Shown in pieces: positions 1-8,405 of a DNA stretch of 64,000 nucleotides. Position numbers and translations under genes: made by a program. A model generated the notes under the pieces. It was not told where the DNA came from. It ran no database searches and saw nothing but the letters and a program-made list of their open reading frames with translations. Source of the stretch: Mesorhizobium loti CJ3sym (lineage in GTDB: Bacteria > Pseudomonadota > Alphaproteobacteria > Rhizobiales > Rhizobiaceae). Numbering within the stretch: position 1 is the stretch's first letter; the number at the start of each line of letters is the position of its first letter. The stretch spans positions 1 through 64,000 of the forward strand of contig NZ_AXAL01000018.1 of NCBI RefSeq assembly GCF_000472785.1, in the 5' to 3' direction.

Positions 1-212
1 CCAAGCGCGGCATAGTCGCCTGTATCCCGTCCAAAGCCAACCGCAATCTGCCGATCCCGCACGACACCTTGCTCTACAAAAGCCGCCATAAGATCGAGAA
101 CATGTTTGGCAGGCTCAAGGACTGGCGGCGCATCCACACACGCTATGACCGCTGCGCCCACACCTTCATGTCCGCGATCTGCATCGCTGCAACCGTAATC
201 TTCTGGCTCTGA
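1..212 (+). mobile_element. IS5-family transposase, 3' end only
   Basis: The reading frame enters at position 3 and ends with TGA at 210-212, giving about 69 residues of a DDE transposase C-terminus. The segment YKSRHKIENMFGRLKDW followed by RRIHTRYDRCAH is the typical last conserved block of IS5-family (IS427-like) transposases, containing the catalytic Glu in the IEN motif, and it ends in the usual hydrophobic FWL tail. The 5' part lies outside the window, so completeness cannot be judged. The sequence after the stop (about 213-235, TGAGTCCTGAGCCTAGG) looks like the inner part of a terminal inverted repeat, but the other end is not visible. The next gene is a broken lipoprotein gene, so the element may mark a locally unstable spot. 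Confidence 0.8.
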
Positions 213-267
213 TCAATGAGTCCTGAGCCTAGGTCCCGCGCATGAATTTTCATGATGGGAATCTGTT

Positions 268-659
268 ATGACCACGCATGACGCCGGGCTTTTCATACGG
301 GGCTCGAAGATAGTGTTCATCGCAATCGCGCTGGCGATCGCGGGCTGTGCTTCCGACATCATGAAGAACTTGTCGGACAGCCGGTCGAATCGGTCATTCT
401 GGATTATGGTCCGCCAACGGCGATCGTCGATCTTGGCCAGAGCGAACGTGCCTACCAGTGGCGCAAGGTATCGACGTCAGCGGTTTCCGGAACATCGAGC
501 GGCGAGGTTCGCCACACAAAACACGGAACCGTCTATGAAGAGACCGAAACGCCCGGCTATATCGAGCGTCAGGAATGTTTCTACACATTCTACGCCCGCG
601 CTTCCGGCGGCCGCTGGTTCATCACCAATTTCCGCCAGCCAAAGCTGGAATGCGAATGA
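268..659 (+). pseudogene. Small lipoprotein gene with a -1 frameshift
   Basis: Translation from ATG 268 gives a lipoprotein-like signal peptide with the lipobox AIAGC at about residues 24-28, followed by ASDIMKN. After that the frame becomes low-quality sequence. The conserved continuation (GQPVESVILDYGPPTAIVDL, later RAYQWRKVST and ERQECFYTFYARASGGRWF, ending LECE) is in another frame that stops at 657-659. The two halves join if one base is restored near 370-372 (AAC TT-G TCG). The rejoined product would be about 130 residues, with a conserved hypothetical lipoprotein domain seen in Rhizobiales. The break may be a real mutation or a sequencing error. The gene lies immediately upstream of a two-component operon. 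Confidence 0.7.
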
Positions 660-708
660 ATTGCCGCAGCCTGAGACCCCGACCGGCCGCGGATAAAGGA
701 GAATACCC

Positions 709-1383
709 ATGCGCGTCCTGCTGATCGAGGACGAACCGGAAATGGCCTCCGTGCTGAAGGCCGCTCTCGAGCGTCTGGACATCATCGTTGACCATGCCGC
801 GACATTGGCCGACGCCGAGGCGGTGGCTCGGCTGGGCTATCACGACGCGGTGGTGCTGGACCGCCGGCTGCCGGACGGCGACGGTCTCAGCCTGATACCG
901 CGCCTGCGCGCCTTGCGCCTGGATGTACCTGTCATCGCGCTGACGGCGATGAGCGGGCTGGATGAGCGCGTCGCCGGGCTCGATGCCGGCGCCGACGACT
1001 ACATGGTCAAGCCCTTCGCCACGGTCGAGCTCGTCGCGCGGCTCCATGCCCTGCATCGGCGCTCGTTCACCTCGCGCGCCAACCAGACCATGGTCGGCCG
1101 CCTCACCTATGATTTCCGCCACCGTGAGGCACTGGTCGAGGATCAGGCGCTGGAATTGCCGCGACGTGAAAGGCTGGTGCTTGAAACGCTGATCCGCAGG
1201 CCGGGCCGTACGATCATGCGCAGCGCGCTGGAGGAAGCCGTCTACGCTCTGGACGACGAGATCGGCTCCAATGCGCTCGATGCGCATATTTCGCGGCTGC
1301 GCCGCAAGCTCGACGATGTCGCCGCCGGCATCGAGATCCGGGCGATCCGCAACCTCGGCTATCTCTTACGGGCGGCCTCGTGA
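709..1383 (+). CDS. OmpR/PhoB-family response regulator
   Basis: This 224-residue protein has an N-terminal receiver domain (residues 1-115) and a C-terminal winged-helix DNA-binding domain (about 125-222). Visible receiver residues are the acidic pair E8/D9, the phosphoacceptor D51 in VVLDRRLPDGDG, T79 and K101 in the MVKPF motif. The winged helix ends with the usual IRAIRNLGYLL strand. A GGAG ribosome binding site (AAAGGAGAATACCC) precedes ATG 709. The gene overlaps the downstream histidine kinase by four bases, so the two form one operon and a cognate phosphorelay. The family is closest to TctD/QseB/PmrA-type regulators, which often respond to organic acids, metals or envelope stress. The signal cannot be deduced. 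Confidence 0.92.
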   Translation: MRVLLIEDEPEMASVLKAALERLDIIVDHAATLADAEAVARLGYHDAVVLDRRLPDGDGLSLIPRLRALRLDVPVIALTAMSGLDERVAGLDAGADDYMVKPFATVELVARLHALHRRSFTSRANQTMVGRLTYDFRHREALVEDQALELPRRERLVLETLIRRPGRTIMRSALEEAVYALDDEIGSNALDAHISRLRRKLDDVAAGIEIRAIRNLGYLLRAAS

Positions 1384-2807
1384 AGAAGGTGCGCACGCGC
1401 TCGCTGCAATGGATTTTGGTCCGCCGGATGATCCTGCTGCAGGCGGCGACGTTGCTGATCTTCATCGTGCTCTGCGCGGCGGCACTTTGGATCGCCAATC
1501 CGCGCCTCTTGATCGACAACGAGGCGGCTGTTGCCGCTATCAAGGAGGCGGTTGGCCGTGACGGCAGCGGCAGACTGATCGTCCATGAGACCGAGGGGCT
1601 CGCCAGCTTTCGCGAGGGCTTCCCCAATGTCTGGTACATCGTTCGTGACGGCAACGGCCAGAGCGTGCGCTTCGGCAATGTGCCTGGCGTCTACGCCAGG
1701 AATTTTGGTGACCTGCTGGGCGAGGCCGATCACGCCACCATCGGATTTTCCGAAGATGATTTGAGGCCGGAAGCCTATCTCGAAAACGCCGCGACCAGGG
1801 CCGGCACGGTACAGATCATCGCCGGGACGCGGTCGTCGCGAGAAACCGACGGCCTTGAGCTCAGCATTTCGGCCACTGTCGACGTGGCCAGGAATCCCGA
1901 CGGCAGCAGGAACTGGGAGAAGGCACTCCCCGCGCTTGCGGTCATCATCCTCATCCTGCTATTGCCGATCGTCCTGGTCATGGGAACCACGACCCTGGTG
2001 ACGACACCGGCGGTGGTGCGCCGGTCCTTCGCCGGCCTTGTCGAGACCGTCCGCCAGGCCGCGCGCATCGATATCGGCACCCGCGCGATGCAGTTGCCGG
2101 TCAAGAATGTGCCGCAGGAGATCGCGCCGCTGGTGCACGCTTTCAACGAGGCACTGGCCCGCCTTGCGCAAGGCTATGACCGGCACAATCGCTTCCTCAC
2201 CGACGCGGCGCACGAACTGCGCACGCCGATCGCCATCTTGCGCACGCGCGCCGAGCTGCTGAAGCAGGAGCCGCAGAGTGCCCGCCTGCTGCATGACATC
2301 GAGCGCCTGTCGCATCTTGCCCAGCAACTGCTCGACCATCAGATGCTCGACCGCCCGACAGACCAGCGCCAACTCGTCGACCTCCGCGATCTCGTCAGCC
2401 GGGTCGCCGCCGACTTTGCCCCGCTGGCCATCGAGGCTGGCTATGACCTTGCCTTCGAGCCTCCCCCCGGCAAGGCCCAAGTGGAGGTCAATGTCCTGCA
2501 GATCGAGCGGGCGCTGGCCAACCTCGTGCGCAATGCAATCGAGCATGGCGGCGGCAGTGGCACGATCACGATCGCCATCGACGGGACCGGCGGCATCGAG
2601 GTGCGCGACGAGGGTCCGGGCATTCCCGCGGAAGAGCGCGAGAATGTCTTCGAACCCTTCTACCGCTTGCAGCCGCAGTCTCGCGGGGCAGGGCTGGGAC
2701 TGAACCTTGCCCGGCAGATCGCGCTGCTGCATGACGGAACGATCCGGATCCTGACCGGCTCATGGCACGGCGCCCGCATCCGCATGGAGTTGCCGGTCCG
2801 TTCGTGA
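1380..2807 (+). CDS. Membrane sensor histidine kinase
   Basis: A 475-residue inner-membrane kinase. Transmembrane segments lie at about residues 19-38 and 183-202 and enclose a periplasmic sensor region of about 145 residues. A HAMP-like linker follows. The H-box FLTDAAHELRTP carries the phosphorylated His at about 278. The ATPase domain has the N-box NLVRNAIEHG, the G1 box DEGPGIP, and a late GAGLGLNLARQ motif. The GTG start at 1380 overlaps the TGA of the response regulator, which indicates translational coupling. The kinase should phosphorylate D51 of that regulator. Its ligand is unknown. The next genes on the strand are surface-glycan genes, which are possible but unproven targets. Confidence 0.92.
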   Translation: MKKVRTRSLQWILVRRMILLQAATLLIFIVLCAAALWIANPRLLIDNEAAVAAIKEAVGRDGSGRLIVHETEGLASFREGFPNVWYIVRDGNGQSVRFGNVPGVYARNFGDLLGEADHATIGFSEDDLRPEAYLENAATRAGTVQIIAGTRSSRETDGLELSISATVDVARNPDGSRNWEKALPALAVIILILLLPIVLVMGTTTLVTTPAVVRRSFAGLVETVRQAARIDIGTRAMQLPVKNVPQEIAPLVHAFNEALARLAQGYDRHNRFLTDAAHELRTPIAILRTRAELLKQEPQSARLLHDIERLSHLAQQLLDHQMLDRPTDQRQLVDLRDLVSRVAADFAPLAIEAGYDLAFEPPPGKAQVEVNVLQIERALANLVRNAIEHGGGSGTITIAIDGTGGIEVRDEGPGIPAEERENVFEPFYRLQPQSRGAGLGLNLARQIALLHDGTIRILTGSWHGARIRMELPVRS

Positions 2808-2930
2808 CGGTGGCCGACGACGCCGCTTAGCTCATGGCGGCCGGCCGCCCGATACCCCCGCGTCGATCCCTGGCTTATCTGTTTTCTAACCAATTGCCGC
2901 TATTGCCATTCCAAGAGCGGGAGCCAGGCT

Positions 2931-3971
2931 TTGGTGGGAACGGGAAAAATCGGCGCGCACCTTGCAATCACGCTGTCGGTCGTCGTGCCATGCTACAACG
3001 AGCGCGACGGCGTGGCCGAGCTTCATAGACGCGTCAGTGCCGTATGCCTTGAGCAAAGCGCTTCCTACGAGATCGTGCTTGTCATCGACGGGGCGACCGA
3101 CGGCACCCGCGAGGCTATTTTCGAACTGGCCGAAAAGGACGACCATATCGTCGCCATCGACCTTGCCCGCAACTACGGCCACCAGATCGCGCTCAGCGCG
3201 GGGCTGGAGTTCTGCCGCGGCGAGCGCATTCTCATTCTAGACGCCGATCTCCAGGACCCGCCCGAACTGCTTGGCGCGATGATGGCGAAGATGGATGAAG
3301 GCTTCGATGTCGTCTACGGCCAGAGAGTGAAACGCGACGGCGAAAGCTGGTTCAAGCTGGCTTCCGCCTCGATGTTCTATCGGTTGCTGGGTCGCATGGT
3401 CGATGTCGAGATCGCGCCGGACTCCGGGGACTTCCGGCTGATGAGCCGCCGTGCGCTCGACCACCTGAACGCGATGCCCGAGCGCTACAGGTTCATCCGC
3501 GGCATGGTCAGCTGGATCGGATTGAAACAGATCGCCTTCCCCTATGAAAGGCATCGGCGCTTTGCCGGCACCACCCACTACCCGCTGAAGAAGATGGTGC
3601 TTCTGGCGGTCGACGCGATGACCAGCTTTTCGATCGTGCCTTTGCGGTTTGCCTCGCTGCTGGGGATGATGTTCGGCCTGCTCGGACTGGTCGTGCTTGG
3701 CTATACGCTGATCGAATGGTCCAGGGGCAACGTGGTGCCTGGCTGGACGAGCCTTGCCGCGATCATGCTGATCATGGGCAGCGTCCAGCTTCTGGTGCTC
3801 GGCATCTTCGGCGAGTATCTCGGCCGCATGTATATGGAGACGAAGCGGCGGCCGCTCTACTTCGTCAACGAGATCGTTTCGCGCGACGAGCAGACCTCCC
3901 AGCAGACCAAGGACAATGACCTGGCCATCCATCGCCTGCAGGAGATGGCGAAAAGAGCAGCGCGTGGCTGA
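2931..3971 (+). CDS. GT2 glycosyltransferase, GtrB/dolichyl-phosphate sugar synthase type
   Basis: This 346-residue protein has a GT-A catalytic domain (about residues 10-225) followed by two transmembrane helices (about 233-256 and 266-288). The motifs SVVVPCYNERDG and DADLQDPPE are typical of the DPM1/ArnC/GtrB branch, which transfers a sugar from a nucleotide donor to polyprenyl phosphate on the cytoplasmic face. The start is TTG 2931 or GTG 2934; GCGGGAG lies just upstream. A GtrA-like flippase candidate and a polytopic membrane protein follow, so the three resemble a Gtr set: GtrB loads the lipid carrier, GtrA flips it, and the third protein transfers the sugar to a surface polymer. The sugar and acceptor are unknown. 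Confidence 0.88.
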   Translation: MVGTGKIGAHLAITLSVVVPCYNERDGVAELHRRVSAVCLEQSASYEIVLVIDGATDGTREAIFELAEKDDHIVAIDLARNYGHQIALSAGLEFCRGERILILDADLQDPPELLGAMMAKMDEGFDVVYGQRVKRDGESWFKLASASMFYRLLGRMVDVEIAPDSGDFRLMSRRALDHLNAMPERYRFIRGMVSWIGLKQIAFPYERHRRFAGTTHYPLKKMVLLAVDAMTSFSIVPLRFASLLGMMFGLLGLVVLGYTLIEWSRGNVVPGWTSLAAIMLIMGSVQLLVLGIFGEYLGRMYMETKRRPLYFVNEIVSRDEQTSQQTKDNDLAIHRLQEMAKRAARG

Positions 3972-4003
3972 GGCGAAGGTCGACCGGACGCAACGGGAAC
4001 GGC

Positions 4004-4501
4004 ATGGGCAGGATGCGGTCGGCTTTTCCGTCTGATGTCTCGAGGATGCTGCGCTTTGGCGCCGTCGGGCTGCTCAACACGGCGCTTGGATATTCGCTGA
4101 TCCTGGCCGGGCTGGCGCTGGGCCTCGGCGATATCCTTTCCAATGCGGCAGGCTATGCCGCAGGCCTTACCCTCGGCTTCTTCCTCAATCGCCAATGGAC
4201 GTTCGAACGTGCCGGCGGCTTTCGCCGTGGCGCGGTCGTTCGATACGCTATGACCTTCGTCGTCGCCTATGGCGCCAATCTCTGCGTCGTGGTCGCCGCC
4301 ATGTCTGCCGGCTTCATCGAAAACCCGTTCGTCCATCTGGCGGGAAACTGCCTCTACTCGGTCATCTTCTATCTCGGCTCGGCCCGGTTCGTCTTCGTCG
4401 GCGGTGCGGAGGATGCCGCAACGGCAACGCCTGGAGCCGCGACACGAACCCCGGTCTCAGCAATCGCGACGGCGATGCCGTCGCCTGGAGCCGCGATATG
4501 A
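4004..4501 (+). CDS. GtrA-family membrane protein
   Basis: A 165-residue small membrane protein with four predicted helices between residues 11 and 130, and the conserved GtrA features FGAVGLLNTALGYSL and FFLNRQWTF. GtrA proteins are thought to flip polyprenyl-phosphate-linked sugars across the inner membrane. The gene begins 32 bases after the GtrB-like gene and its stop overlaps the start of the next gene (ATGA at 4498-4501). The last 30 residues (Ala/Thr/Pro rich) are encoded by a diverged 54-bp tandem duplication and are probably a dispensable tail. Confidence 0.87.
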   Translation: MGRMRSAFPSDVSRMLRFGAVGLLNTALGYSLILAGLALGLGDILSNAAGYAAGLTLGFFLNRQWTFERAGGFRRGAVVRYAMTFVVAYGANLCVVVAAMSAGFIENPFVHLAGNCLYSVIFYLGSARFVFVGGAEDAATATPGAATRTPVSAIATAMPSPGAAI

Positions 4502-4504
4502 ACC
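4428..4504 (+). repeat. Diverged direct repeat, 54-bp period
   Basis: The 23-base segment beginning CGCCTGGAGCCGCGA at 4428 recurs at 4482 with three changes, and the sequence between also partly repeats further downstream (CGGCGA..CCGTCG). The period of 54 bases equals 18 codons, so the duplication keeps the GtrA frame. The second copy contains the ATG of the next gene where the first copy has ACG. Confidence 0.7.
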
Positions 4505-5988
4505 AGGCCACTGTCATTGCAACGGCGACACCGTCGCTCGGAGACGCGCAACGCATCAGGCTGATCTTCTGCCTTCTCGGCGCCTGCGTCGTGGCCTATC
4601 TGCTCGCCGCCTTTGCGGGCGCCACCCTGCAGGACCCGGACAGCTGGTGGCAGGTGAAGGTCGGGTTGGACTTCCTGGCAAACGGGACGTTTCCGACCAC
4701 CGACCCCTATTCCTATACTTTCGCCGGTCAGCCCTGGATCGCCAAGGAATGGCTGGGGCAAGTGCTTCTCGCCCTTGCCTACAGCGCCGGCGGCTGGAAT
4801 GGCGTCGTCACCCTGATCATCGCCACGGTCGGCCTGACGGTTTTCCTGATGGGATGGTTCCTCAGCGCATGGCTGAAGCCGATACTGGCTATCGCGCTGG
4901 CCTTCGCCGCCGCCTTCCTGATCGCTCCCATCTATACGGCGCGCCCCCACGTCTTCACCTTGCCGATCATCGTCGTCTGGACGGCAATGCTGTTTCGTGC
5001 CGCGCAAGAGGAGAAAGCCCCGCCGCTGTGGCTGCTGGTGCTTGTCGTCTTGTGGGCGAACCTGCATGCCACATTCACGCTGAGCTTCGTCATCGCCGGC
5101 TTTGCCGGGCTTGATCTGCTGGCGCGCACAGGCCTGTCGAAGCCCGCCCTTCTGGCAAAATGGATCGCTTTCGGCCTGCTCTGCCCACTGGTCAGCCTCA
5201 TGCATCCCTATGGGGTGAAGGCCATCCTGGCCACGCTTACCGTCGCCTATGGCAACGAGGCGGTGCCACTCATCCTGGAGTGGCGGCCGTTCAATGCCCA
5301 GGAGCAGCTCTTCCAGGAAGCGGCGATGCTGCTGGCGCTTTTCGGGCTGCTGGTATCGAGGCTGCGGATCGGCTGGGCCAAGGCATTGTTCATCGTCTTC
5401 GCCGTCCATGTCTATCTCGCCCATCTGCGGTTCGTATATCTGCCCTTCCTGTTGATCCCCCTGGTGGCAGCAGTAGAGGTTGCACTGCAATATCCTTCGC
5501 TTTCAACCACGACCTGGCTGGCGGAGAAGCGTGACGGGCTGGAAAAGATTTTCGCCGGCCGGTTCTACGTGATCTGCGGCGCGATGGCTGTGCTGCTGGT
5601 CGGCTCGGTCGCGATCCTCGGCAGTACCTACCAGGTCGCGCCGAGCCCAAAAACATCCGCCAGCGGCGCCCTCGCCTTCGCAAGGGATCAGAACCTCACC
5701 GGCAACGTGCTGAATTCCTACAATTTCGGCGGCACGCTGATTTTCCACGGCATCAAGACCTACATCGACGGCCGGACGGACCAGCTGTTCCTGGGCGGGT
5801 TCACGAAAACCGACGAAGCGACTGGCCACAGTGACGGAAAACCGCTGCTCGAGGCCCAGCTCAAGAAATACGCCATCGGCTGGGCACTTCTTACAGCTGA
5901 CGACACCCGCATCCCCTTCTTCGCGGAGCTCGGCTGGAAGCGGGCCTATGCGGACGACTATGCCGTGATATACCTGCCCGGCGCCTGA
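4498..5988 (+). CDS. Polytopic membrane protein, probable GT-C-like glycosyltransferase
   Basis: A 496-residue protein with about ten hydrophobic segments. An acidic motif LQDPDSWWQVKVG follows the first helix (about residues 40-55), in the place where GT-C enzymes carry their catalytic D-D/D-E motif. A soluble C-terminal part of about 130 residues contains NSYNFGGTLIF and YIDGRTDQLF. The ATG at 4498 overlaps the GtrA stop, so the frame that is open further upstream is not used. The position after GtrB-like and GtrA-like genes fits the third, acceptor-specific enzyme of a Gtr cassette, which attaches the flipped sugar in the periplasm. No precise family can be named, and the sugar-transfer role is inference. 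Confidence 0.75.
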   Translation: MNQATVIATATPSLGDAQRIRLIFCLLGACVVAYLLAAFAGATLQDPDSWWQVKVGLDFLANGTFPTTDPYSYTFAGQPWIAKEWLGQVLLALAYSAGGWNGVVTLIIATVGLTVFLMGWFLSAWLKPILAIALAFAAAFLIAPIYTARPHVFTLPIIVVWTAMLFRAAQEEKAPPLWLLVLVVLWANLHATFTLSFVIAGFAGLDLLARTGLSKPALLAKWIAFGLLCPLVSLMHPYGVKAILATLTVAYGNEAVPLILEWRPFNAQEQLFQEAAMLLALFGLLVSRLRIGWAKALFIVFAVHVYLAHLRFVYLPFLLIPLVAAVEVALQYPSLSTTTWLAEKRDGLEKIFAGRFYVICGAMAVLLVGSVAILGSTYQVAPSPKTSASGALAFARDQNLTGNVLNSYNFGGTLIFHGIKTYIDGRTDQLFLGGFTKTDEATGHSDGKPLLEAQLKKYAIGWALLTADDTRIPFFAELGWKRAYADDYAVIYLPGA

Positions 5989-6040
5989 TTTCCAGATCTG
6001 TACCAATCGGGTTCGTCAATCGAACCTCCGGTTTCCTGCC

Positions 6041-6070
6041 TTGACACTAATGTTGCAGTGCAGCAAAGTT
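6041..6070 (+). promoter_or_regulatory. Possible promoter for the acyltransferase gene
   Basis: TTGACA at 6041-6046 is a perfect -35 box, about 150 bases before the likely start. The -10 region (around 6064-6070, AAAGTT) is poor, as is common in rhizobial promoters. The stretch 5989-6199 otherwise holds no gene. A short palindromic TGCAGTGCA lies inside the spacer. Confidence 0.35.
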
Positions 6071-6199
6071 GCATGGCAGAGGATGGGCCCGTGCGACCAA
6101 CGAACCGGCATTTTTCACAGTATCAGGACATCGCCGCATGAGCAGTGCACCAAGCTGCGGCATGCGAATACCGCCGGCCGCGCCATGCGGACCGGCCCG

Positions 6200-8080
6200 A
6201 TGAACTACAGGCGCGACATCGATGGCCTGCGAGCCGTTGCGGTGCTGCCCGTCGTGCTCTTCCATTTCGGCGTGTCCGCCATTCCCGGCGGCTTCACCGG
6301 TGTCGACATCTTCTTCGTCATATCGGGCTATCTGATCAGCGGCAGCCTGCTCGACGATCTCGAGCGCGGCCAGTTCTCGATCGGCCGCTTTTACTGGCGC
6401 CGCGCGCGGCGCATCCTGCCGGCACTGACCTTCGTCATCCTGCTCTCGGGTATTGCGGCCTGGTTCATCCTGTTGCCGTCCGACCTCCACGAATTCAGCC
6501 TCAGCGTGATCGCGGCCTCGACCTTCTGGTCGAACATCTATTTCTGGAAGACGACGAACTATTTCTCCATCGACGCGGAGCTGCGGCCACTGCTGCACAC
6601 ATGGTCGCTTTCGGTGGAGGAGCAGTATTATATTTTCGCACCGATCCTGGTGTATCTGATCTATCGATACGCCGCGAAGCGCTGGCTGACGATATTGCTG
6701 CCGATAGCCGTCGCCAGTTTTGCCCTGGCGGTCATGGCAACCTCCCTGGCGCCGACCGCCGGCTTCTACCTGCTGCCGACGCGCATCTGGGAGCTGGCGC
6801 TGGGCGCCATGCTGATGCTGAAAAAGCCGCCGGCGCTGGCCAGCCGTCCGCTGACGGAACTGATCGGCCTGGCCGGTTTTGGCCTGATCGCATTCGGCTT
6901 TCTGACGATTTCGGAGAGCGACCCGTTTCCGGGCTACAATGCGCTGTTTCCCTGCATCGGAACGGCGCTGCTCATATATGCCGGCCAAACGCACAGGCTT
7001 GTGCCTGTCGCGACGCGCGTACTTCAGTTCACCCCGCTGGTCTGGGTCGGCCTCATCTCCTACTCGCTCTACCTCGTCCATTGGCCGATCAATTCGTTCG
7101 TCCACTATCTCTCGCTGAAGGCCGTCGGCGTGCCGATGATCATGGCGATGATGGTGGCAAGCTTCGCCCTGGCGACATTCTCGTGGAAGTATATCGAGCA
7201 GCCCTTCCGCCGGAAGGGGGCCTTCACCGCCCCACTGCCCATCTTCGCCTTTTCAGCGACAGCGATCGCCCTGCTTTGTGTCGGCGGCCTGGCCGGTGCG
7301 CTCGGCAAGGGTTTTCCGCAACGGTTCCCGGACTTCTCGACGGAGCGGGTGCAGGTGGGTGACTGGCGCAACGGTGTCTGTTTCAACGAAGGCGGGAGCC
7401 CGATCGAGGACTGGAACCTCGCCGATTGCACGCGCACGCATGGCTTTCCCACCAATGTGCTGCTGTGGGGCGATTCCTTCGCCGCTCACTATGTGTCGGG
7501 GCTGGAGGCCAACGTCCAAAAGATCCAGGCCAATGTCATCCAGTATACCTATGCCGGCTGCCCGCCCAATTTGAGCTATTTCTCTTACGCCCGGCCGGCC
7601 TGCACGCGCTTCAACGAACGTGCGCTGTCGATCATCCGCGATGCCAACGTCCAGGCCGTGATCCTGAGCGGCCGCTGGACCGACTACCAGGCCAGGGGCT
7701 TCGATGGCCTGCAGAAGACGGTCGACCGGCTGCGTGACATGGGCGTCAAGGTCTATGTCATCGGCCAGTCTCCGGAATTCATCGCCGACGTCCAGAAAAT
7801 CGCCTTCTTCGCAAGACGAGAGCATGTCGAAGGCACATCCTGGCCGATGGCCATGGATCCGGACATCAACACGCAGGTGCTGCCGTTCACCAAAGGGGCC
7901 GATTTCATCGACCCGCTGGCCTACCTCTGCGACGCGGCCGGCTGTTCCTATGCCGACGCCGGTACCAGGCAATTTCTCTACTTCGACTATGGCCATTTCT
8001 CGTCCGCGGGCGCGACGCTCGCCATCTCGAAATATTGGCCAAGCTTTGCCGCCAGCGATAAAGTCGCGAAGGCAAAATAA
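6200..8080 (+). CDS. OafB-like acyltransferase with C-terminal SGNH domain
   Basis: A 626-residue inner-membrane protein if ATG 6200 is used; ATG 6185 is also possible, and neither has a strong ribosome binding site. Residues about 1-345 form an acyltransferase_3 domain with many helices, beginning NYRRDIDGLRAVAV and carrying the conserved R-R-ARRILPAL block. Residues about 400-620 form a periplasmic SGNH hydrolase-like domain with the GDS motif LLWGDSFAAHY and a C-terminal D-x-x-H block (FDYGHFSSAG). This architecture O-acetylates surface polysaccharides such as O-antigen or exopolysaccharide. Its place next to the Gtr-like genes suggests that both modify the same surface glycan. Confidence 0.88.
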   Translation: MNYRRDIDGLRAVAVLPVVLFHFGVSAIPGGFTGVDIFFVISGYLISGSLLDDLERGQFSIGRFYWRRARRILPALTFVILLSGIAAWFILLPSDLHEFSLSVIAASTFWSNIYFWKTTNYFSIDAELRPLLHTWSLSVEEQYYIFAPILVYLIYRYAAKRWLTILLPIAVASFALAVMATSLAPTAGFYLLPTRIWELALGAMLMLKKPPALASRPLTELIGLAGFGLIAFGFLTISESDPFPGYNALFPCIGTALLIYAGQTHRLVPVATRVLQFTPLVWVGLISYSLYLVHWPINSFVHYLSLKAVGVPMIMAMMVASFALATFSWKYIEQPFRRKGAFTAPLPIFAFSATAIALLCVGGLAGALGKGFPQRFPDFSTERVQVGDWRNGVCFNEGGSPIEDWNLADCTRTHGFPTNVLLWGDSFAAHYVSGLEANVQKIQANVIQYTYAGCPPNLSYFSYARPACTRFNERALSIIRDANVQAVILSGRWTDYQARGFDGLQKTVDRLRDMGVKVYVIGQSPEFIADVQKIAFFARREHVEGTSWPMAMDPDINTQVLPFTKGADFIDPLAYLCDAAGCSYADAGTRQFLYFDYGHFSSAGATLAISKYWPSFAASDKVAKAK

Positions 8081-8176
8081 GATCGCGGACCAGCGCAGGC
8101 CCGATCGCGAAAGCCTCGTTTCAACCGCCGCTTTGCGATTGCCCGAAGGCCGAACCTCATGGTAACGAGGACACGC

Positions 8177-8250
8177 GCGGGTATGATGTAATGGTAGCTT
8201 GTCAGCTTCCCAAGCTGAACGCGAGGGTTCGATTCCCTCTACCCGCTCCA
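8177..8250 (+). tRNA. tRNA-Gly, anticodon CCC
   Basis: The acceptor stem GCGGGTA pairs with TACCCGC at 8240-8246, followed by discriminator T and an encoded CCA. The D-loop has ATGTAATGGTA, the anticodon arm TCAGC-TTCCCAA-GCTGA reads CCC, and the T arm is GAGGGTTCGATTCCCTC. It decodes GGG. All cloverleaf parts are complete. Confidence 0.95.
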
Positions 8251-8254
8251 GTTT

Positions 8255-8274
8255 AAGCGCAAGGCATTGCGCTT
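8255..8274 (+). terminator. Hairpin after tRNA-Gly
   Basis: AAGCGCAA (8255-8262) pairs with TTGCGCTT (8267-8274) over a four-base loop five bases after the tRNA. It lacks a long T run (GGTGTT follows), so it may be a weak terminator or a processing signal. Confidence 0.45.
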
Positions 8275-8405
8275 GGTGTTGAAAGCTTTCCACCTCGACG
8301 TTTTATATCGTTTGTTCCCAACCTGGAGCAATTCCAGGAAAGTGCGCAACGGTTTCCCTTCCGGAGTTGGAGCGGATCAGCGACCCTATCAAACTCCGAA
8401 TCGCT

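Noticed and set aside
268..696. The uninterrupted 142-codon frame as a real protein
   Set aside because: After residue 35 the translation is not protein-like, while another frame contains conserved sequence to its stop at 659.
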